The translations under genes and the position numbers were made by a program. From Enterococcus faecalis_A (GTDB lineage Bacteria; Bacillota; Bacilli; Lactobacillales; Enterococcaceae): a stretch of DNA of 64,000 nt. Below are positions 45,247 through 53,530 of this stretch, piece after piece. Every line of letters starts with the position of its first letter. Positions within the stretch are counted from its first letter, which is position 1. The DNA lies in the NCBI GenBank assembly GCA_051295955.1, contig JBPDWA010000004.1:266117-330116 (forward strand). Reading direction: 5' to 3'. The notes beneath the pieces were generated by a model. It had not been told where the DNA came from and searched no databases. It saw only the letters and a program-made list of their open reading frames with translations.

Positions 45247-46224
45247 CTATTTATTAACGGATGTTGCTGTTTTGGCTAACACTGCATTTAATTCTTCAAT
45301 ATTTTTTCTTCCTTGAGTTTTCATCCACTCTCGAGCTGAGGCTTCCCCTTCCTTTACAAAAATAGCAACCCCATCTGCCCAAGTTGCTCTGCCACAAAGC
45401 ACGCCGTTAAAAGTAGCGCCTGCATCTTTAGCAAAGCGTAAAGTTTCTTGAAACAGACCAGCTGAAACACCGCCACTTAAGAAAATATACGGTAATTCGG
45501 TGGCAAGTGCTTGTTCTTTAAAATACTCTGCCGCTTCAGCTTTCGTATACACTGCTGTGCCTTCTGCAAAGCCTGCTACATAATTCATATTCACCGGAAC
45601 CTCAACTTTTAACACGGTCACACCGTAACGTGGTTTTGAAAATTCTTTCATCATTTCGTTCACTTTTCTTGGTTTTACCTTGGCATACTCAGCTGATTTT
45701 ACATCAGATATGGTTGCATCATAGGAAACTAATTCTAAAAAGAAAGGCAATGCTTCCGCCGCGCATTCAGATCCGATTCGTTCAACAAAAGCATGCTTTT
45801 GCTCATTAATTTCTGCCGATTCATCTACATCGTAATACAGTAAAAATTTACAAGCATCTGCCCCTTGTTCCTTTAAACGTTTCACTGACCAATCAGATAA
45901 CGCATCCGGTAAGCGCCCTGGCATTGTGGCATCATATCCCGTTTTTTCGTAAGCTAACAATAAGCCTGCTTGTTGATTTCGCACTTTTGCAGCCGGTAAC
46001 CCATATTCAGGATCTAATAAAATAGCTGATGTATAAGGAGTTAACTCAGAAGAAACAATTTCTTTAAACGTTTCAATTTGTTTCGTAGTTGCTTCAGTTG
46101 CTTGGTATTGCCCAATCATTTTCTTCAATGCTCCCCGTTGATCGATAGCTAAAGCTGCGATAAATCCTGCTTGGCTTTGTAAAGCTTCTAGTGGAGCTGT
46201 TTTTTCTTTATGAATCGTTAACAT
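45247..46224 (-). CDS. lacD: Tagatose-1,6-bisphosphate aldolase LacD
   Basis: This 325-residue class I aldolase splits tagatose-1,6-bisphosphate into dihydroxyacetone phosphate and glyceraldehyde 3-phosphate. Motifs are GFIAALAIDQRGALKKMIGQ, ILLDPEYGLPA, LLYYDVDESAEIN, the Schiff-base lysine region VTVLKVEVPVN and FLSGGVSAGLF. Length matches LacD. It is the last gene of the lacABC-PTS-agaS-lacD operon and closes the tagatose-6-phosphate pathway into glycolysis. Confidence 0.96.
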   Translation of the reverse strand: MLTIHKEKTAPLEALQSQAGFIAALAIDQRGALKKMIGQYQATEATTKQIETFKEIVSSELTPYTSAILLDPEYGLPAAKVRNQQAGLLLAYEKTGYDATMPGRLPDALSDWSVKRLKEQGADACKFLLYYDVDESAEINEQKHAFVERIGSECAAEALPFFLELVSYDATISDVKSAEYAKVKPRKVNEMMKEFSKPRYGVTVLKVEVPVNMNYVAGFAEGTAVYTKAEAAEYFKEQALATELPYIFLSGGVSAGLFQETLRFAKDAGATFNGVLCGRATWADGVAIFVKEGEASAREWMKTQGRKNIEELNAVLAKTATSVNK

Positions 46225-46238
46225 AAGTTTCTCTCCTT

Positions 46239-47423
46239 TTATCGTTGTCCATTATTTTGAAAAGTATGGATGCTAACACCTTTCACCACCCGGTTTACCG
46301 TCCCACTTGGCGATGGCGTATCTGGTGTATTTCCTACTTGCAACGAACTGTGTAAAGCAATGACTTGAGCAACCATCACATCTGGTAAAGCTAGGTACGA
46401 TTCCGGCAAAAGAACTCCTTCACTAAATGTAAAATGCACTCCTGTAAAGTTGTTTGCCGGCTCTTCTTGTCCAACACTCATGACTGTCGCCGCAATCTGA
46501 TCGCTATCAATTTCATTTAAAATATCTAAATCATACTGCCTCGTATAAACATCATTACTAGTAAAAACAACCACAAGCGTCGTTTCATCCACAAAAGACT
46601 TAGGTCCATGACGAAAACCCATAGAAGAGTCAAAAGCAGTCGCAATTTTTCCTGCAGTTAATTCTAATACTTTCAGCTGAGCCTCTCTGGCCAAACCGGC
46701 TAAACTGCCAGAACCAAGATAAACAATCCGTTGATACGCTGTCGCTAGTTGCTTCACCAAATCCGCAGCTTTTTCAATGACTTCTGCTCCCATACGACAT
46801 ATGGCTGAAATATATTGTTCTTTAGTTTTAACATCTGCCAAATCAAAAACTAGTAAACCTGCTAAAGCCATACACGTAAAGCTACTGGTCATTGCAAAGC
46901 CTTGATCGTTGGATTGCACTGGCATTAAAAACAAAAAGTTATCAGCGGCTGTTTCAGCTATTTGAGCCAACTGACCATCTGCCGCACAAGTAATAGTCAA
47001 ATGGTATATGTGCTTCACCAGTTGATTGGCTAGTTGAACCGTCGCCACGCTTTCCGGTGAGTTACCACTTCGGGCAAAAGAAACTAAAAGAGTTACCTCA
47101 TCTGGATTTAAATAAGCTAAAGGTGCAGCTACTATATCCGTTGTACCAATGCTTTCAAAAGTAAATCGTTGATTCTCCCCTTTTCTTCTTAAATAAGGTG
47201 CCAAAACGTCACCAATATATTGAGAAGTCCCGGCGCCAGTAAAAATCACTCGTATTTTGTCAGAAGTTTGTTTTTTTAGATGGTCTAAAAACGCCTGAAT
47301 ATCACATTTTTTTTTCATATAGGAAGAAAATAATTCCTGCCAAAGCTCTGGCTGTTGACAAATCTCTGCAGTGGTTATTTGCGCCCCTCGTTCTTTTAAT
47401 TGTTGGTCTGTTAGTGGAAACAT
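46239..47423 (-). CDS. agaS: AgaS-like SIS isomerase/deaminase (galactosamine-6-phosphate to tagatose-6-phosphate)
   Basis: This 394-residue protein starts at MFPLTDQQLKERGAQ (47423), with GGAGGG eight bases upstream; a longer frame would overlap the EIID gene. It has two SIS domains: IRVIFTGAGTSQYIGDVLAPYL with LLVSFARSGNSPES in the first, and IVYLGSGSLAGLAREAQLKVLE with MGFRHGPKSFVDE in the second, the AgaS pattern. AgaS deaminates and isomerises galactosamine-6-phosphate to tagatose-6-phosphate, which LacC then phosphorylates. It links the mannose-family PTS here to the lac genes. Confidence 0.88.
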   Translation of the reverse strand: MFPLTDQQLKERGAQITTAEICQQPELWQELFSSYMKKKCDIQAFLDHLKKQTSDKIRVIFTGAGTSQYIGDVLAPYLRRKGENQRFTFESIGTTDIVAAPLAYLNPDEVTLLVSFARSGNSPESVATVQLANQLVKHIYHLTITCAADGQLAQIAETAADNFLFLMPVQSNDQGFAMTSSFTCMALAGLLVFDLADVKTKEQYISAICRMGAEVIEKAADLVKQLATAYQRIVYLGSGSLAGLAREAQLKVLELTAGKIATAFDSSMGFRHGPKSFVDETTLVVVFTSNDVYTRQYDLDILNEIDSDQIAATVMSVGQEEPANNFTGVHFTFSEGVLLPESYLALPDVMVAQVIALHSSLQVGNTPDTPSPSGTVNRVVKGVSIHTFQNNGQR

Positions 47424-47442
47424 GTCGATCCCTCCGTTTTCC

Positions 47443-48474
47443 TTATGATGGCGGCCAAATGGATGGCCAAAAGCCAAGCCCTGAGCCCAATAAACCAATC
47501 ACTAAAATCAAGCCAATACATTTTAAAGGCGTCCAACCTCTTTTGGCTAAAAAGAAATACAGCATCATCGTTAATGCGAGAGGAATAATTTGCGGTAAGA
47601 TCCCATCTAAAATTTCTTGTATATTGATCTTGACTGCTTTACGCTGGTTTTGATTGAAAGTAATTTGATACTCTCCCGTCGTTAATTTTTTTACAGAAGC
47701 ATTTTCTTGAAATTCTTTGGTTAAATGTCCCTGGTTGTCTTTCTTGTAGACATATTCATCATATTTGTGTTTTTGTGAAGCAGGAACGACGTTGGTTACC
47801 TGAATAACTTCATTCGTGGTGCCATTAGGAATTTCAATGCTTAGTTTAGTGGCGCCATACACACAAGTAAGAGAACCAACCACAAAAATACCTAGAATAC
47901 TAGCAGCACGAGTAAACTCTTTTGCGTTTTCAGTTAAAACACCGATTGCATCAGTCCCTAACTTGTAAGACCAGCTCATCAAAAGAAAGCGCAAGGCAAA
48001 CTGAGCCAAGTTAAACACCACTAAGAAAATAAATGGAGCCGCTACATTTCCGTCGATCGCCATATTTGCTGTAATCCCTGCCGTAATAGGAACTAAAGTG
48101 AACCAAAAGAGAGCATCACCAATTCCGCCCAAGGGTCCCATCGCTGCTACTCGAACTGCTCGAATGGTTGGGATATCCGCTTTATTTTGTTCCAGTGATA
48201 ATACAATCCCCATGACAAATGTGACTAAAAACGGATGCGTGTTAAAAAATTCCAAGTTATGACTCATGGAAGCTGCTAAGTCATCTTTGTTTTCTTTATG
48301 AATTTTCTTTAAACCAGGTAAAATTGCATAAAGCCACCCACCCGCTTGCATCCGTTCATAGTTAAAGGAAGCTTGTAAAAACAACGAACGCCAAACCATT
48401 TTATTTAACGTCTTCTTATCTAATTGAGGCGCTGGAGCCTGATTTTGATAAGTATCAGGAATGTTATATGCCAT
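47443..48474 (-). CDS. PTS mannose-family EIID with an extracytoplasmic insertion
   Basis: This 343-residue EIID starts at MAYNIPDTYQ (48474), eight bases after GGAGG; upstream in-frame TTG and ATG codons are worse placed. It has the family core KKTLNKMVWRSLFLQASFNYERM, GPLGGIGDALFWFTLVP and a hydrophobic C-terminus. Compared with the EIID at 2091-2921 it carries about 50 extra residues between the last helices, a polar segment rich in Lys, Asn and Gln (around HKYDEYVYKKDNQGH). It overlaps the EIIC stop by 11 bases. It forms the amino-sugar channel with EIIC. Confidence 0.9.
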   Translation of the reverse strand: MAYNIPDTYQNQAPAPQLDKKTLNKMVWRSLFLQASFNYERMQAGGWLYAILPGLKKIHKENKDDLAASMSHNLEFFNTHPFLVTFVMGIVLSLEQNKADIPTIRAVRVAAMGPLGGIGDALFWFTLVPITAGITANMAIDGNVAAPFIFLVVFNLAQFALRFLLMSWSYKLGTDAIGVLTENAKEFTRAASILGIFVVGSLTCVYGATKLSIEIPNGTTNEVIQVTNVVPASQKHKYDEYVYKKDNQGHLTKEFQENASVKKLTTGEYQITFNQNQRKAVKINIQEILDGILPQIIPLALTMMLYFFLAKRGWTPLKCIGLILVIGLLGSGLGFWPSIWPPS

Positions 48475-49267
48475 CTTCATCACCTCCAAAATTGGTTGCT
48501 GCGGCGGTTTGTTTAAATTTTGTTTGCACTTGGTAATCCCAGAAAGCTAGAGCAAAGCCGATAAAAGCTAAAATAATTAATGCTGGCCCCTTGAGGCTTG
48601 GCGCTGACATAACAATAGTAGCCATCGCAAACCCAAAGAAATAAAAGCCCCACAGTTCCTTTGATGCCATCACTTTTAACAAGATAGCAAAACCGACATA
48701 ACGCATCATACCGCCAGCGGCACTTAAGCCACTCATCAACCAGACTGGAATCGTATTAACAACGGTTTGGCCAAATGCTTGGCCGCCGATAAAGAACAAA
48801 ACTACAATTATGCCAAAAACAAGTCCTACAGCCGTCATAGCTAAATAATTAATCCGATCAATCCCTTTTGTATTCGCCTCATGAGCATACTTGTCAGCCA
48901 CTGACATCACCGGTGACATCAATGAGAAAATTAACGTAACACCATATTGCCCTAATAATGAAAAAGGAATTGCCGTAGCAACGGCCACAGTCGGTTCTAA
49001 TTTTAGCGTAATCGCCAAAACAGCAGCCATAATCCCACCAATAACAGCATTAGGCGGTTGGGCACCACCAACTGGCATATTGCCAATGGTCATTAATTGA
49101 TACGTTCCACCAACAATGAGACCTGTTTTCAAATCGCCTAAGATTAACCCAATCACCATACCCGTGACGATGGGTTGATACAGTGACTCTAGAAAGCTAA
49201 ACTGATCAATGGCCACAATAAAGGTGACGATAAAAACTCCAAAAATTTGTAGAAAACTGTAATCCAT
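48464..49267 (-). CDS. PTS mannose-family EIIC, galactosamine/AgaC type
   Basis: This 267-residue membrane permease has typical loops ESLYQPIVTGMVIGLILGDL, TYQLMTIGNMPVGGAQPPNAV and a long series of hydrophobic spans. The AQPPNA loop is typical of the AgaC/AgaW group. The C-terminus FGGDEDGI overlaps the EIID gene. It lies 16 bases after EIIB. Substrate: amino sugar, most likely galactosamine or N-acetylgalactosamine, inferred from agaS. Confidence 0.9.
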   Translation of the reverse strand: MDYSFLQIFGVFIVTFIVAIDQFSFLESLYQPIVTGMVIGLILGDLKTGLIVGGTYQLMTIGNMPVGGAQPPNAVIGGIMAAVLAITLKLEPTVAVATAIPFSLLGQYGVTLIFSLMSPVMSVADKYAHEANTKGIDRINYLAMTAVGLVFGIIVVLFFIGGQAFGQTVVNTIPVWLMSGLSAAGGMMRYVGFAILLKVMASKELWGFYFFGFAMATIVMSAPSLKGPALIILAFIGFALAFWDYQVQTKFKQTAAATNFGGDEDGI

Positions 49268-49283
49268 TTATTCTCCTCCTCTC

Positions 49284-49760
49284 TTAGCCAAACAGTTTTT
49301 CTGAATCTTCTTTAGCCGTGGTTGGTACTCGCTGGATTTCCAAAATAACTCCCCGTTCTTTTAACTGCTTAAATGCTTCAACATCCTGATCGTCAACCGC
49401 AACTGTAGTGGCGACTTGTCTTTTTCCCGGTGACATATGCATATTGCCAATATTGACTTTTTTAATCGGCACGCCTCCGACCACTAACGTCAATGCATCC
49501 TCCGGACTTTCAACAATAATAAAAATCTTTTGTTTTTCAGAAGCCTTATGAATAATGTCAATTGTTTTTTGTAAAGTAAAATATCTGGTAGCCACACCAT
49601 TTGGGGCCGCCATATCCATTAGACCTTGTCTGACTTTATCTTTTGCTACCTTATCATTGGCAACTAAGATTAAATTAGATCCTAAAGAGCCATTCCATTG
49701 TGTCGCCACTTGTCCGTGAATTAAACGGTTGTCAATTCTCGTTAATAAAATATTGGGCAT
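49284..49760 (-). CDS. PTS mannose-family EIIB, galactosamine/AgaB type
   Basis: This 158-residue EIIB has the phosphorylated His in LTRIDNRLIHGQVATQW at the N-terminus. KVNIGNMHMSPGKRQV is the second conserved segment, as in AgaB/AgaV proteins. It is placed between the YajC-like gene and EIIC with short gaps (17 and 16 bases). It passes phosphate from EIIA to the sugar. Confidence 0.92.
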   Translation of the reverse strand: MPNILLTRIDNRLIHGQVATQWNGSLGSNLILVANDKVAKDKVRQGLMDMAAPNGVATRYFTLQKTIDIIHKASEKQKIFIIVESPEDALTLVVGGVPIKKVNIGNMHMSPGKRQVATTVAVDDQDVEAFKQLKERGVILEIQRVPTTAKEDSEKLFG

Positions 49761-49777
49761 ATATTTTCCTCCTTCTT

Positions 49778-50080
49778 TTAAAGGCCTATCCTTTTGTATT
49801 CGATTTCATTATCAACAATTTCTAAAATACTACAACGGGGAACTGTAATATGATCCCCTGATAGAAGCCGAATCGTTGCTATTTCACTCGTTAATTCAAT
49901 AATAGTGCCTTGCTGTTGATCAAGACAGCGGATTTGTTGTCCAAGAGCTAAATGTTGATGCAATTGTCGAAAATATGCTTTTTGCTCATAAAATGGCTGA
50001 ATGAAAAAATAACGGACATAAACCAAGGCAGCTAACAAAAGGATAAGCAACAAGCCATAGATAAGCATCGCTTTCAGCAT
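49778..50080 (-). CDS. YajC-like small membrane protein within the PTS operon
   Basis: This 100-residue protein starts at the ATG two bases after the EIIA stop (AGAAGGAA upstream); a longer frame running through the EIIA gene is a shadow. It has one N-terminal transmembrane helix (about residues 4-26, MLIYGLLLILLLAALVYVRY) followed by a soluble YajC-like region with GQQIRCLDQQQGTIIEL and TVPRCSILEIVD. YajC-like genes are known inside hyaluronate/aga-type PTS operons of streptococci. Their purpose there is not established. It may help assemble EIIC/EIID, which is inference. Confidence 0.75.
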   Translation of the reverse strand: MLKAMLIYGLLLILLLAALVYVRYFFIQPFYEQKAYFRQLHQHLALGQQIRCLDQQQGTIIELTSEIATIRLLSGDHITVPRCSILEIVDNEIEYKRIGL

Positions 50081-50082
50081 GT

Positions 50083-50517
50083 TTAGATTCCTTCTTCCTC
50101 TGAAAAAGTTTCCGTTTCTTTTAGATGAAGCTCTCCTGCTACAATCGTTTCTTGTCCAATCGAAACAGCCGTTTTCATCATTACTTGAACATCGTTTGCC
50201 TGAAGGCGCCAATGACTGATCTCAATTAGCATGGGTAAATTTGTCCCAGCCAAGACTTCTACTTTTTCATTAGCGTTACTTAAAAACATTGTCGTTTTAA
50301 ATGGGGTACCGCCTAATAAATCCGTTAAGATTAGTACTCCATCCGTCTTTGTTAGTAAGTTTTTTAATGCTGTGGCAATTTTTCCTTCAAAAATTCCTAA
50401 ATCTTCTTCCAAAAAAGGCACTACTTCAAAATACGTTTGTGGTCCAGCAATCATTTCCAAGGCATCAAAAAGTCCCGGAGCAAACTGCCCGTGCCCTGTT
50501 AACAAACAGCCAATCAT
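50083..50517 (-). CDS. PTS mannose-family EIIA, galactosamine/AgaF type
   Basis: This 144-residue EIIA has its active His in IGCLLTGHGQFAPGL and the second motif LILTDLLGGTPFKT, both diagnostic of the mannose-family EIIA (AgaF-like). It starts 5 bases after lacC. The first five residues follow the family pattern closely and the length is standard. Confidence 0.93.
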   Translation of the reverse strand: MIGCLLTGHGQFAPGLFDALEMIAGPQTYFEVVPFLEEDLGIFEGKIATALKNLLTKTDGVLILTDLLGGTPFKTTMFLSNANEKVEVLAGTNLPMLIEISHWRLQANDVQVMMKTAVSIGQETIVAGELHLKETETFSEEEGI

Positions 50518-50522
50518 TTTGC

Positions 50523-51473
50523 TTACACCTCACTTTCGGTTCCAATTGACAGCACTTGGATTTGATTATATAAAGAAACAAAGTTTTCCATATTCACAGC
50601 GCCCGTGGCAGCTTCTTGAGCATTCAACATACCTAGCGCATTGGCTGTCTTTACTATTGTTTCTGGATCTGATCCTTCTGCCAAGGAATGAATAAAACCA
50701 GCAATAGTAGCATCACCAGACCCCACTGGATTCACCACAGAAATCTTGGGAATTTTCACTTGATAAAAGCCACTTCGATGCTTAGCAAACATTCCTTGTC
50801 CACCTAATGAAACCATAACCCATTCAATCCCTTGAAATAATGGATGCTGCAGAGCTTGTTTTAAAGAATTCGTATCTGTTGTAACCGGATGTGCCAATAA
50901 TTCTTCTAATTCGGCAGCATTTGGTTTGATCGCAAAAGGTTTGGCTGTTTGCAATAAAGCTTGCTTTAAAGCCGACCCTGAACAATCTAAAACTACCGGC
51001 TTGTGCTTTTGGTGACAAAGAGCTAACAACTTGCCATAATAATCAACCGATAAGCCAGCTGGCAAACTACCTGAAATGCTAACAATGTCTGCTGTATTTA
51101 TTAATTTTTCAAAGTGATTAAGAAAAGCGACCCCTTCATCTTCTGAAATTGTTGGCCCTTGTTCTAGAATTTCGGTTTGTTTTCCTTGGTGTAAAACCGC
51201 AATACAATTCCGTGTTTTTCCCTGAATTTCAGCGAAGTCGTAATGAATGCCTTCACGAGCTAACTGCTCCTTAATCTCATCCCCTAAAACACCACCAACA
51301 AAACCGCTAGCTACCACCTCTTCATCCAATTGGTGCAAAATTCTCGTAACATTTAGTCCTTTGCCACCAGCTGTTTTTTTAACGCTTTGTACACGGTTCA
51401 CTTTATCTAGCTGAAAATCATCCAACGAATAAGCAATATCTATGGATGGGTTTAAGGTAATAGTAACAATCAT
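50523..51473 (-). CDS. lacC: Tagatose-6-phosphate kinase LacC
   Basis: This 316-residue PfkB-family kinase makes tagatose-1,6-bisphosphate. It starts MIVTITLNPSIDIAYSLD. Signature 1 is KKTAGGKGLNVTRIL, the anion-hole and catalytic Asp motif is VNPVGSGDATIAGF, and the KPNAAELEELL segment is conserved. It lies between lacB (15-base gap) and EIIA (5-base gap). Confidence 0.94.
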   Translation of the reverse strand: MIVTITLNPSIDIAYSLDDFQLDKVNRVQSVKKTAGGKGLNVTRILHQLDEEVVASGFVGGVLGDEIKEQLAREGIHYDFAEIQGKTRNCIAVLHQGKQTEILEQGPTISEDEGVAFLNHFEKLINTADIVSISGSLPAGLSVDYYGKLLALCHQKHKPVVLDCSGSALKQALLQTAKPFAIKPNAAELEELLAHPVTTDTNSLKQALQHPLFQGIEWVMVSLGGQGMFAKHRSGFYQVKIPKISVVNPVGSGDATIAGFIHSLAEGSDPETIVKTANALGMLNAQEAATGAVNMENFVSLYNQIQVLSIGTESEV

Positions 51474-51488
51474 ACTTTCACCTCCCAG

Positions 51489-52004
51489 CTAGTCATGATA
51501 TTCTCCACGAGCCCATTTATTCAAAAACTCATCGAAAAAGTGCACATCGGCTTGTTCGGGGTGATTCTTTTCCACCTGGTTAATTTTAGCAATTAACGTT
51601 TGATTTTCTGCCGTAGGCTGGTATTCTGCTTTAATAAACGCTTCGACGATATCACAAATCAAAAATTCCCCTGTAATTTTTCCGCCAAAACCAATGACGT
51701 TGGCGTTTAGCTCTTCTTTTGCATATAAAGCAGTAGTCATGTCACGAACTAAAGCAGAGCGAATTCCAGGAACTTTATTAACCGCATTATTAATACCAAC
51801 GCCTGTTCCACAAATACAAACACCTAAATCTGCTTCATTATTCATCACAGCTTCGCCAACTTTTTTACCAAAAATCGGATAATGAGTTCGCGTAAAATCA
51901 TACGTCCCCACATCTAAAACTTCATAACCTTTTGCTTTCAAAAAATCAGAAACTGCTATTTTAATATCCGTAACAATATGATCACACCCAATGGCGATTT
52001 TCAT
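51489..52004 (-). CDS. lacB: Galactose-6-phosphate isomerase subunit LacB
   Basis: This 171-residue RpiB/LacAB-fold protein is of LacB length and begins MKIAIGCDHIVTDIKIAV. The family motif VCICGTGVGINNAVNKVPGIR carries the active-site Cys, and NANVIGFGGKITG is conserved. With LacA it forms the heteromultimer that converts galactose-6-phosphate to tagatose-6-phosphate. It follows lacA after 26 bases. Confidence 0.96.
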   Translation of the reverse strand: MKIAIGCDHIVTDIKIAVSDFLKAKGYEVLDVGTYDFTRTHYPIFGKKVGEAVMNNEADLGVCICGTGVGINNAVNKVPGIRSALVRDMTTALYAKEELNANVIGFGGKITGEFLICDIVEAFIKAEYQPTAENQTLIAKINQVEKNHPEQADVHFFDEFLNKWARGEYHD

Positions 52005-52030
52005 AGTAACCTTCCCTTTCTTCAGCTTTT

Positions 52031-52459
52031 TTAAGCCATCTTATTTAACATATCTACTCGTATTTGATGACGACCGCCTTCATAATCTGTTGCTAAAAAT
52101 TCTTTGATAATATTTTTAGCCAATTCTTCTCCAACTATCTTGGCACCAATCGTAATGAGGCGAGCATCGTTATGTTCTCTTGTCATATAAGCGGAACGTT
52201 CATCTGAAACAGCGGCTGCCACCATACCTTTAACTTTAGTAGCTGTCATAAAACTACCAGCCCCATATCCATCAAATACAACGCCTAAGCTTTCACGATT
52301 GTTTAGGATTTCTTGAGCTACCGCTAAAGTAGACTCAACAAAATCAATTGAAGCGGTTTCACTTTTATCAATTACTTGCCACCCTTGTTGGATTAACATT
52401 GCTTTCATTTTTTCCTTTAATTCCATTCCTTGTGCATCTGAGCCAAGTACCACACGCAT
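52031..52459 (-). CDS. lacA: Galactose-6-phosphate isomerase subunit LacA
   Basis: This 142-residue LacA begins MRVVLGSDAQGMELKEKM. It has GVVFDGYGAGSFMTATKVKGM in the place of the Cys-containing loop of LacB, as usual for LacA, and ITIGAKIVGEELAK. It is the first gene of the minus-strand operon, behind AAGGAGG, and faces the divergent gat genes across a regulatory region of 224 bases. Confidence 0.96.
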   Translation of the reverse strand: MRVVLGSDAQGMELKEKMKAMLIQQGWQVIDKSETASIDFVESTLAVAQEILNNRESLGVVFDGYGAGSFMTATKVKGMVAAAVSDERSAYMTREHNDARLITIGAKIVGEELAKNIIKEFLATDYEGGRHQIRVDMLNKMA

Positions 52460-52552
52460 GAGACTACTCCTCCTTATTTATTTAGTGGATTCCTTATAAT
52501 GATTTCCGTTTTTTTTCCATCATTATATCGCTTCACAAGGACATAATAAAAC

Positions 52553-52600
52553 ACAAACAAACAAATATCAACAATTATTTTTCCATTTATGTTTGTTTTT
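52553..52600. promoter_or_regulatory. Candidate DeoR/LacR-type operator (inverted repeat)
   Basis: ACAAACAAACAAATA (52553-52567) and TTTATGTTTGTTTTT (52586-52600) form an imperfect inverted repeat between divergent lacA and gatA. DeoR-family LacR regulators bind TGTTT-rich repeats of this kind. The likely ligand protein is encoded at 55019-55771. Confidence 0.5.
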
Positions 52601-52613
52601 CATCAAAAAGTTA

Positions 52614-52642
52614 TTGACATTGATCTGTAAGCGGTTTATATT
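52614..52642 (+). promoter_or_regulatory. Promoter of the gat-type PTS operon
   Basis: TTGACA, exactly 17 bases and TATATT form a near-consensus promoter about 40 bases before the first gene. Confidence 0.85.
52626..52639 (+). promoter_or_regulatory. cre site (CcpA) in the gat promoter
   Basis: TGTAAGCGGTTTAT matches the catabolite-responsive element consensus TGWAANCGNTNWCW except at one position. It occupies the promoter spacer and -10, a position where CcpA binding represses. Confidence 0.7.
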
Positions 52643-52683
52643 TTAACTGTAAAAACAACTTTAAAAATGAAAAGAGGAATTAT

Positions 52684-53187
52684 ATGACAGTACGTACCAG
52701 CATATTTTCACCTGAAACAATTTACTTTTCAAACAAAAATACACAACAGCAGGTTTTTGAAGACGTTTATTTAGACTTGTTAAAAAAAGATTTAGTGACT
52801 CCTGATTTTTTAAACAATTTGTTGGCACGAGAGAACAAATATCCGACTGGTTTAAGTCTAGCACCAATTGATGCCTCTTTACCGAATATCGCTATTCCTC
52901 ACACAGAAAGTGAATTTGTTAAAGCCACCCGTATCGTGCCTATTAAATTACAAGCCCCTTTGCTCTTCCATAATATGATCAATCTCGATGAAGAATTACC
53001 GGTTTCTTTCCTTTTCCTGATTTTGAATCAAAACGGTTTTGAACAAACGGGTCTTTTAGCAGAAATTATGGATTTTATTAATGGAACGGATCGTGCGTCA
53101 TTATTGGAATTTTTTCAATATGAAAATACGCAAGAAATTTATTATTTCTTAGAAAAAAACTTTAAAGGAGAGATGTCACATGATTAA
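52684..53187 (+). CDS. gatA: PTS galactitol-family EIIA
   Basis: This 167-residue EIIA of the fructose/mannitol/galactitol superfamily has its phosphorylatable His in LPNIAIPHTESEFVKATRI. It starts behind AGAGGAA and overlaps the EIIB gene by 8 bases. In lactic acid bacteria without gatD such Gat-type PTS can import galactose as galactose-6-phosphate, feeding LacAB. That is the likely role here because no galactitol-1-phosphate dehydrogenase is in view. Confidence 0.88.
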   Translation: MTVRTSIFSPETIYFSNKNTQQQVFEDVYLDLLKKDLVTPDFLNNLLARENKYPTGLSLAPIDASLPNIAIPHTESEFVKATRIVPIKLQAPLLFHNMINLDEELPVSFLFLILNQNGFEQTGLLAEIMDFINGTDRASLLEFFQYENTQEIYYFLEKNFKGEMSHD

Positions 53188-53485
53188 AATTTTAGCTGCT
53201 TGCGGAGCTGGTGTGAATTCCAGTCATCAAATCAAGGCTGCATTGGAAACGGAATTAGCGAAACGCGGGTATCAGGTTTCTTGCGATGCGGTTATGATTA
53301 AAGATATCAATCAAGAGATGTTAGCCAAATATGATATTTTTGCTCAAATTGCCAATACGGATTTAGGCTTTCCTATTGAAATTCCCGTAGTTGATGCCGG
53401 CGCCATTTTATATCGAATTCCAGCAATGGCTGAACCAGTTTATCAACAAATGGAAGCAGCAATCCACTCTTTACAAAAAAAATAA
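53180..53485 (+). CDS. gatB: PTS galactitol-family EIIB
   Basis: This 101-residue EIIB has the catalytic Cys in IKILAACGAGVNSSHQIK at the N-terminus, as in GatB. The length is standard. It overlaps the EIIA gene and precedes the EIIC gene by 45 bases. Confidence 0.9.
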   Translation: MIKILAACGAGVNSSHQIKAALETELAKRGYQVSCDAVMIKDINQEMLAKYDIFAQIANTDLGFPIEIPVVDAGAILYRIPAMAEPVYQQMEAAIHSLQKK

Positions 53486-53530
53486 GCAATCAAAAACAGC
53501 TCTTTTGACTGCTTAAAAAGGAGAAAGCAA

